36,558 bases of DNA from CAYPEL01 sp964409635 (lineage in GTDB: Bacteria; Pseudomonadota; Gammaproteobacteria; DSM-19610), in contig CAYPEL010000007.1 of assembly GCA_964409635.1 (NCBI GenBank), positions 1-36,558 of the forward strand, read 5' to 3'. Below the pieces are notes generated by a model. It worked only from the letters and a program-made list of their open reading frames with translations, did not search any database and was not told the origin of the DNA. The position numbers were made by a program, and so were the translations under genes. The first letter of the stretch is position 1, and every line of letters begins with the position of its first letter. Positions 31,766-36,558 of this stretch are shown here, piece after piece.

Positions 31766-33301
31766 TCACCTCTCACCATACCCACCACCACCGGGTGTGG
31801 AAATCTCTAAACAGTCACCAGCCGCCACGGTCAAACTGATTTTTGCAGGCAGCAAGCTGCCATTCAATCGGTTCTCTCCCGGCCGGCCTGGCTGGCCGCC
31901 ACACAAACCCCATGGCGGCTTTGAACGCCGTTCAGTGATTAAAGTCACTTCTGCATCCGCTAAAAATTCATACTCGCGGCACAACCCGTCGCCGCCGTAG
32001 TGAAGGCCTGTTCCACCCGCTCCACGCCGAATACAGTAACGCTTGATACGCACCGGGTACGCTGTTTCAAAAACTTCAATAGGCGTATTTAGGGTGTTGG
32101 TCATATGCGTTTGTACCGCACTCAAGCCTTCACCCTGCGCATGCGCACCCATTCCACCCGCCAGGGTTTCATAGTAATTCCAGTTACCGGCCTGGTTGCG
32201 CGCACCCATCGCCAGGTTATTCATCGTGCCCTGACTCGCGGCGGGTATGCGTTCAGGAATAGCCTGCGCCAATGCACCCAGAACAACATCGACTACCCGG
32301 CTGCTGGTCTCAACATTACCGGCAGCCACTGCAGCCGGTGCAGTCGCATTCAGCAAGCAACCTTCCGGTGCGGTTATCTTGATCGGCCGGAACGCACCAC
32401 TAGAAGCCGGTGTTTCTGCCGCCATCAAACAGCGGAAGACGTAATACACAGCGGCCGCTGCGACCGACAAAGGGCAGTTAATATTACCCTCGGTCTGGGC
32501 GGCTGTGCCCGTAAAGTCTACGCTAATCGCACCGCCACTTGCGTGTACGCTTACCACAATTTGAAGATCAGTATGGCCAAAACCATCATCATCCATAACA
32601 TCTTTAAAACGGTATGTTCCCTCTGGTATGACGGATAAAGCCTGGCTCGACAATTTTTCTGCATAGGCATTTAACGCTGCCAGGGCTTTGTTGTAGGCAG
32701 GCATGCCCAGCCCCGAGACTAATGCTTGAAGACGCTTGGCTCCACAGAGGTTAGCGCTGATTTGCGCCGAAAAATCACCTTGTGTTAACACCGGGTCTGA
32801 GGTTGCGTTGCATATCCAGGCCAGTGTTTCCGGTATAACTGCATGATTCTCCAACAACAGCGTGGGGGCGATAATGAGGCCTTCCTCTTCAAGGCAAGCA
32901 GTAATTGGCATAGAACCCGGCGCGTCTGCGCCAATATCAGCGTGGTGGGCGCGGTTGACCACAAACCCTACACAGCTATCCCCGTCAAACACCGGCGCGA
33001 CCAACGTAACATCCGGTAAATGCGTACCGCCTTGAAAAGGATCATTGACGACCAGCATGTCGCCCGGCCGCCAATGGCGCGTATTAACCAGTCCGGTCAT
33101 CGCATACGCCATGCTGCCAAGATGCACCGGAATATGCGCTGCCTGCGCGCACAATTCACCTTGCGCATCAAACACTGCGCAGGAATAGTCCAACCGGTCA
33201 CGGATATTGGTGGAAAATGCCGCCCGTCTCAGCACGGCGCCCATCTCGTCACAAACAGCGGCAATACGGCTGGAAAAAAGACTGAGTGCAATAGCATCCA
33301 T
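31766..33301 (-). CDS. Hydantoinase B / oxoprolinase subunit B family (HyuB)
   Basis: A 511-residue protein of the N-methylhydantoinase/5-oxoprolinase B family, which acts with an ATP-using A subunit to open hydantoin-like or oxoproline-like rings. Blocks include SCAVFDAQGELCAQAAHIPVHLG, VVNDPFQGGTHLPDVTLVAP, NRAHHADIGADAPGSMP, IVVSVHASGGAISVDFTGTA, and the glycine-rich C-terminus ISTPGGGGYGER. The histidine/aspartate clusters are probably metal-binding. It is slightly shorter than typical family members (about 510-580). No HyuA subunit lies on either side: a BON lipoprotein follows and a divergent membrane protein precedes. The substrate is unknown. The ribosome site is weak (AGG 3 bases before the ATG). 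Confidence 0.88.
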   Translation of the reverse strand: MDAIALSLFSSRIAAVCDEMGAVLRRAAFSTNIRDRLDYSCAVFDAQGELCAQAAHIPVHLGSMAYAMTGLVNTRHWRPGDMLVVNDPFQGGTHLPDVTLVAPVFDGDSCVGFVVNRAHHADIGADAPGSMPITACLEEEGLIIAPTLLLENHAVIPETLAWICNATSDPVLTQGDFSAQISANLCGAKRLQALVSGLGMPAYNKALAALNAYAEKLSSQALSVIPEGTYRFKDVMDDDGFGHTDLQIVVSVHASGGAISVDFTGTAAQTEGNINCPLSVAAAAVYYVFRCLMAAETPASSGAFRPIKITAPEGCLLNATAPAAVAAGNVETSSRVVDVVLGALAQAIPERIPAASQGTMNNLAMGARNQAGNWNYYETLAGGMGAHAQGEGLSAVQTHMTNTLNTPIEVFETAYPVRIKRYCIRRGAGGTGLHYGGDGLCREYEFLADAEVTLITERRSKPPWGLCGGQPGRPGENRLNGSLLPAKISLTVAAGDCLEISTPGGGGYGER

Positions 33302-33526
33302 AGCCTGATTATGCCTTACTGATGACTAACCCGCATTGCCCCTTTAACCCGACACGAATACAGGATGCCAGCGGGCTGTAAATTAAAAAACACCGTTCTT
33401 ACAAGGGCTTTGAGCGTTGCAAAGCAACTACCTGTACCGTATGCTCGCACTCCTGAGTAATTTAGTCGGCTTTTCGGCTGGCAATAAAAATACCTGATTA
33501 AATAGTAAACGGGTGAGGAGAATCTC

Positions 33527-34129
33527 TTGAATCCACTTAATTCAGTTATCGGAACCATCGTTTCCGGTTTTATTCTAGCTGCTGCAATCATTCTTGCACT
33601 AGGTTCTGGCCAACTTAATATGATGGAACTTATAGTCTGGTTCCATGTACTCGCCGGGGTAGTCTGGATCGGTCTACTTTACTATTTCAACTTCGTACAG
33701 GTACCTGGTGTAGGCAAAGCCCTGGCCGAAGCCAACAATGGCGGCCCCGGCCCAGCCGCCATTAACAAATATATTGCTCCCACCGCACTAGCCTGGTTCC
33801 GTTGGGGCGCACTAGCAACATGGATAACAGGTGCTGCAGCCCTGGGAAAATTGGGTATTTTAGGCCAAGCTTTCTCGTTTGAAGGCCTCTCGTTTGAAAG
33901 TAATACATCAGTCATAGGCATTGGTGCCTGGCTAGGTACGATTATGTTGTTCAACGTCTGGGGTTTAATCTGGCCGAACCAGAAAAAAATCCTTGGTATG
34001 AAAGAAGCTACAGCTGAGGAAATTGTAAGCGCAAAAAAAGTTGCCCTCATGGCATCACGCACTAATACCCTGCTTTCTATTCCCATGCTGATGTGTATGA
34101 CGGCTTACTCACACGGTTTACCCTACTAA
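33527..34129 (+). CDS. PuuD-like urate hydroxylase membrane domain protein
   Basis: A 200-residue integral membrane protein with about five hydrophobic segments (roughly 8-28, 33-53, 83-103, 128-150, 175-195). MELIVWFHVLAGVVWIGLLYYFNF and PTALAWFRWGALATWITGAA carry the conserved His and Trp of the urate oxidase N-terminal membrane domain family (PuuD/DUF989-like), whose full members have a C-terminal cytochrome c domain. Here only the membrane part is present, so a urate role is not established. The start is TTG at 33527, chosen because GAGGAG lies 6 bases upstream. It is divergent from hyuB and ends in a strong terminator. A haem- or quinone-linked function is possible. Confidence 0.75.
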   Translation: MNPLNSVIGTIVSGFILAAAIILALGSGQLNMMELIVWFHVLAGVVWIGLLYYFNFVQVPGVGKALAEANNGGPGPAAINKYIAPTALAWFRWGALATWITGAAALGKLGILGQAFSFEGLSFESNTSVIGIGAWLGTIMLFNVWGLIWPNQKKILGMKEATAEEIVSAKKVALMASRTNTLLSIPMLMCMTAYSHGLPY

Positions 34130-34150
34130 TCCGGCGCACTAGAAAACACC

Positions 34151-34177
34151 AAAACCCGGTCGCTGGCCGGGTTTTTT
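34151..34177 (+). terminator. Rho-independent terminator after the PuuD-like gene
   Basis: AAAACCCGG (34151-34159) and CCGGGTTTT (34167-34175) form a 9-base stem with a 7-base loop, continuing into a T-run (six Ts in all). It lies 22 bases after the stop codon. This is the clearest terminator in the window. Confidence 0.85.
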
Positions 34178-34351
34178 AATTACCTCCTATACCGCCTATA
34201 AACCCGCTTGGACAAAGTGCTTTTCGACCTATAGAATGGCTCGCTTTCGCTGGCAGCCAACCTATATCCGGTATCATGTTCTGTTTGCATGTTTGATTGA
34301 TACAATCGGATCTTCGCCGCTGCCTTTTGTATTTCAGAAAGGCACATTGTT

Positions 34352-35533
34352 ATGGCTGACTATTTAATGAATACCTACAGCCCATTACCGGTCACATTCG
34401 AATACGGGAAAGGCACCCGTCTTTACGATGCAAACGGCAAGGAATATCTTGACGCGCTTTGCGGTATTGCGGTGTGCGGCCTGGGCCATGCCCATCCGGC
34501 TGTGACCGAAGCCATCTGTCAGCAAGCGAAGAAGCTGCTGCATACTTCTAATCTGTATCAGATAGAACAACAAATTGTACTGTCCGAAGCGCTGTGCCGT
34601 GTCGCCGCAATGGAGCGTGTGTTCTTTTGTAATTCCGGCGCCGAAGCCAACGAAGCTGCGATTAAACTGGCGCGCTTGTACGGTCATCAAAAAGCTATCG
34701 ATAAACCGCAAATTATAGTCACTGAAGGCAGCTTTCATGGCCGCACACTGGCGACCCTGACAGCAACGGGTAACCGTAAAATCCAGGCCGGATTCGAGCC
34801 CCTGGTACCCGGTTTCCTGCGCGCTCCCTATGATAACCTCGAGGCAATAGCAACAATTGCAAAAAACAGTAACGATGTGGTTGCCATCCTGGTCGAACCA
34901 ATTACCGGTGAAGGCGGGATTCGGATCCCGTCTGATAAGTATCTGCCTGAATTGCGCAAACTGTGCGACCAGCACAACTGGTTATTGATGCTGGATGAAA
35001 TACAAACCGGTATGGGCCGCACCGGCCAATGGTTTGCCCACCAACATAGCGGCATAAAACCCGATGTCATGACGCTCGCCAAAGGACTGGGCAACGGTGT
35101 GCCGATTGGTGCCTGCCTGGCAAATGGCGCTGCCGCTCAAGTGTTTAATCCAGGCAACCACGGCTCCACATTCGGTGGCAACCCACTGACCGCAAGCGCG
35201 GCCCTGGCCGTTATTAAAACCATACAGAGTCAACACCTGGTGGCGCAGGCCAATAAGTTGGGCGGCATTTTACTCGATGGTTTCAAGCAACAACTCGCAA
35301 ACACAGCGGGGGTTATCTCAATTCGCGGCAAAGGGTTAATGCTGGGTATCGAACTTGACCGTACTTGCACAGAGCTGGTCGCAGAGAGTTTACAACAAGG
35401 CCTGTTGATAAATGTTACCGCCGGTAACGTCGTTCGGCTACTACCACCACTTATCCTCAACGAAGAAGAAGCGAGTCAAATCATTGCCATGGTCAGCCAG
35501 CTTATAATCAACTTCCTAGGCAGAACAGCATGA
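34352..35533 (+). CDS. argD: Acetylornithine/succinyldiaminopimelate aminotransferase
   Basis: A 393-residue class III PLP aminotransferase that forms N-acetylornithine in arginine synthesis, and possibly the lysine-pathway equivalent. Key residues: FFCNSGAEANEAAIKLAR (91-108), GSFHGRTLATL (126-136), VEPITGEGGI (181-190), LDEIQTGMGRTG with Asp215 contacting PLP, and the Schiff-base Lys244 in TLAKGLGNGVPIGA. Its length is typical. The ATG at 34352 has AAAGG about 10 bases upstream; Met6 is an alternative. It overlaps argF by 4 bases (ATGA), so the two form an operon. ArgR boxes are not obvious in the 220 bases upstream. Confidence 0.93.
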   Translation: MADYLMNTYSPLPVTFEYGKGTRLYDANGKEYLDALCGIAVCGLGHAHPAVTEAICQQAKKLLHTSNLYQIEQQIVLSEALCRVAAMERVFFCNSGAEANEAAIKLARLYGHQKAIDKPQIIVTEGSFHGRTLATLTATGNRKIQAGFEPLVPGFLRAPYDNLEAIATIAKNSNDVVAILVEPITGEGGIRIPSDKYLPELRKLCDQHNWLLMLDEIQTGMGRTGQWFAHQHSGIKPDVMTLAKGLGNGVPIGACLANGAAAQVFNPGNHGSTFGGNPLTASAALAVIKTIQSQHLVAQANKLGGILLDGFKQQLANTAGVISIRGKGLMLGIELDRTCTELVAESLQQGLLINVTAGNVVRLLPPLILNEEEASQIIAMVSQLIINFLGRTA

Positions 35534-36432
35534 GCGTAAAACATTTTCTGAGTTTACTGGACTGCACGTCTAAAGAACTACGTTGGTTACTACAACGCGC
35601 CATTGAACTAAAAGCCTGGCAACATGAAAAACGCCTGCATGAACCGCTAAAAAATAAAGTGTTGGCAATGGTGTTTGAGAAATCTTCAACCCGCACCCGC
35701 GTATCCTTCGAAGCGGGCATGGCGCAACTGGGTGGACACGCGATGTTTCTGTCACCCAAAGACACCCAATTCGGCCGGGGCGAGCCGATTGAAGACAGCG
35801 CCCGGGTGTTATCACGCATGGTGGATATCATCATGATTCGCACCTTCGAGCATGAAAAAATTGAGCGCTTCGCAAAATTCTCCAGCGCCCCGGTGATCAA
35901 TGCGCTGACTGATTTGTATCACCCCTGTCAGTTATTGGCCGACATGCAAACCTGGGCTGAGCACCGTGGAGACATCAAGGGTGCAAACGTAGCCTTCATT
36001 GGTGATGGCAATAATATGTGTCACTCCTATATTAATGCAGCGCAGCAATTTAACTTTACTCTGCATGTCGCCACGCCGGCAGATTACGCGCCTGAGTCCA
36101 GCATTGTTGCATCAGCCGGCAAGCACGTCATTCTGCATGAAGACCCTTTGACAGCAGCAAAAGACGCCAACCTCGTGGTCACCGACGTTTGGGCCAGTAT
36201 GGGTCAGGAAGAAGAACAACGCGAACGTGAAAAGATCTTTGCTAACTACCAAGTGAATACCGAATTAATGGCAGGCGCCGACAAAGAGGCCTTGTTCATG
36301 CATTGCCTGCCTGCTCACCGTGGCGAAGAAGTCGCAGCGGATGTTATAGACGGGCCGCAAAGCGTAGTCTGGGATGAAGCGGAAAACCGTTTGCACGCCC
36401 AAAAGGCGCTGCTGGAATTTTTATTGACTTAA
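35530..36432 (+). CDS. argF: Ornithine carbamoyltransferase
   Basis: A 300-residue enzyme that makes citrulline from ornithine and carbamoyl phosphate. The carbamoyl-phosphate loop SSTRTR is at 52-57, followed by VSFEAGMAQLGGHAMFL. DLYHPCQLLADMQT, GDGNNMCHSYINAA and FMHCLPAHRGEEV complete the ornithine and catalytic regions. The size is typical of the shorter anabolic form, smaller than E. coli ArgF/ArgI (334). The start overlaps the argD stop by four bases. In many bacteria argG follows argF, but here argG is about 17 kb away. Confidence 0.95.
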   Translation: MSVKHFLSLLDCTSKELRWLLQRAIELKAWQHEKRLHEPLKNKVLAMVFEKSSTRTRVSFEAGMAQLGGHAMFLSPKDTQFGRGEPIEDSARVLSRMVDIIMIRTFEHEKIERFAKFSSAPVINALTDLYHPCQLLADMQTWAEHRGDIKGANVAFIGDGNNMCHSYINAAQQFNFTLHVATPADYAPESSIVASAGKHVILHEDPLTAAKDANLVVTDVWASMGQEEEQREREKIFANYQVNTELMAGADKEALFMHCLPAHRGEEVAADVIDGPQSVVWDEAENRLHAQKALLEFLLT

Positions 36433-36558
36433 CAATCGGCTTTAAGGCGCTTTCTGGTTTTTTCGCCGCTATAAAAATATCATTAACCATATGAAATAAA
36501 AGGATTATTTAAATTTCCATAGCCAAACATATTAACCGGAAAATAAGCTGGCATTGTC
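36433..36558. other. Right-edge non-coding stretch
   Basis: The 126 bases after argF contain no gene that I can support. There is a weak GGCG/CGCC inverted repeat around a T-rich loop at about 36448-36471, too poor for a terminator call. The rest is AT-rich. Confidence 0.5.

Noticed and set aside
31699..31791. Longer N-terminus for the BON lipoprotein (in-frame ATG at 31791)
   Set aside because: It would overlap the hyuB 3' end and would place the lipoprotein signal internally; the ATG at 31698 has a ribosome site and a normal signal peptide.
34301..34306. TACAAT as a -10 box for argD
   Set aside because: Bases 16-18 upstream do not resemble TTGACA, and no ArgR-like palindrome is nearby, so I left it out.
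34385..34975. 196-codon minus-strand ORF opposite argD
   Set aside because: The sense frame has all ArgD residues; the antisense frame has no recognisable domain or ribosome site.
36445..36475. Terminator after argF
   Set aside because: Only a 4-base stem around a long T-rich loop; too weak to call.
1..36558. CRISPR arrays, tRNA or rRNA genes, integrase or phage genes
   Set aside because: I looked for regularly spaced repeats, the conserved T-loop GGTTCRANNCC and integrase/transposase motifs and found none; GGGGTTCG matches belong to the inverted repeats.

Overview
The window looks like chromosomal DNA of a gammaproteobacterium that I cannot name more precisely. The basis is an E. coli-type dihydroorotase (pyrC), RNase T with the DEDDh residues at their usual positions, a glyoxalase I with ligands H5/E56/H74/E122, lptF-lptG, a CGxS glutaredoxin and an argD-argF pair. 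I see no tRNA, rRNA, CRISPR array, phage gene or intact transposase. About thirty protein genes fill most of the sequence on both strands.

Region 1 (1-8474) is a cell-surface polysaccharide locus. It holds a SAM methyltransferase, an asparagine-synthase-type amidotransferase, a sulfotransferase, a putative glycosyltransferase, a second methyltransferase, an O-antigen ligase/polymerase-like membrane protein and an ELM1-family protein. Its left end is visibly AT-richer than the rest, and it carries what may be the broken 5' end of another methyltransferase gene.

Region 2 (8475-16710) is an envelope-lipid locus: lptF, lptG and an MsbA-like ABC exporter, flanked on both sides by divergent ELM1 paralogues, then a small acyl carrier protein, a serine-palmitoyltransferase-like alpha-oxoamine synthase and murA. 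The ACP-synthase pair points to sphingolipid (long-chain base) synthesis beside lipid export genes. This is the most suggestive multi-gene arrangement in the window.

Region 3 (16711-23987, all minus strand) is a pyruvate dehydrogenase operon: pdhA, pdhB and one 1013-residue protein fusing a two-lipoyl-domain E2 to a complete E3, followed 14 bases later by argG and then gloA. The E2 part resembles cyanobacterial/plastid E2 and has unusual catalytic-motif changes. Large inverted repeats of one family sit between pdhB and the fusion gene and between argG and gloA.

Region 4 (24299-29415) carries pyrC, rnt, a di-haem cytochrome c peroxidase, an unrecognised helical protein, a CBS-GGDEF diguanylate cyclase and grxD. 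Region 5 (29490-33301, minus strand) has an amidotransferase closely resembling N-acetylglutaminylglutamine amide synthase (osmoprotectant pathway), a BON-domain lipoprotein and a lone HyuB-type hydantoinase subunit. Region 6 has a PuuD-like membrane protein with a clear terminator, then argD and argF overlapping by 4 bases. The window ends in non-coding sequence after argF.
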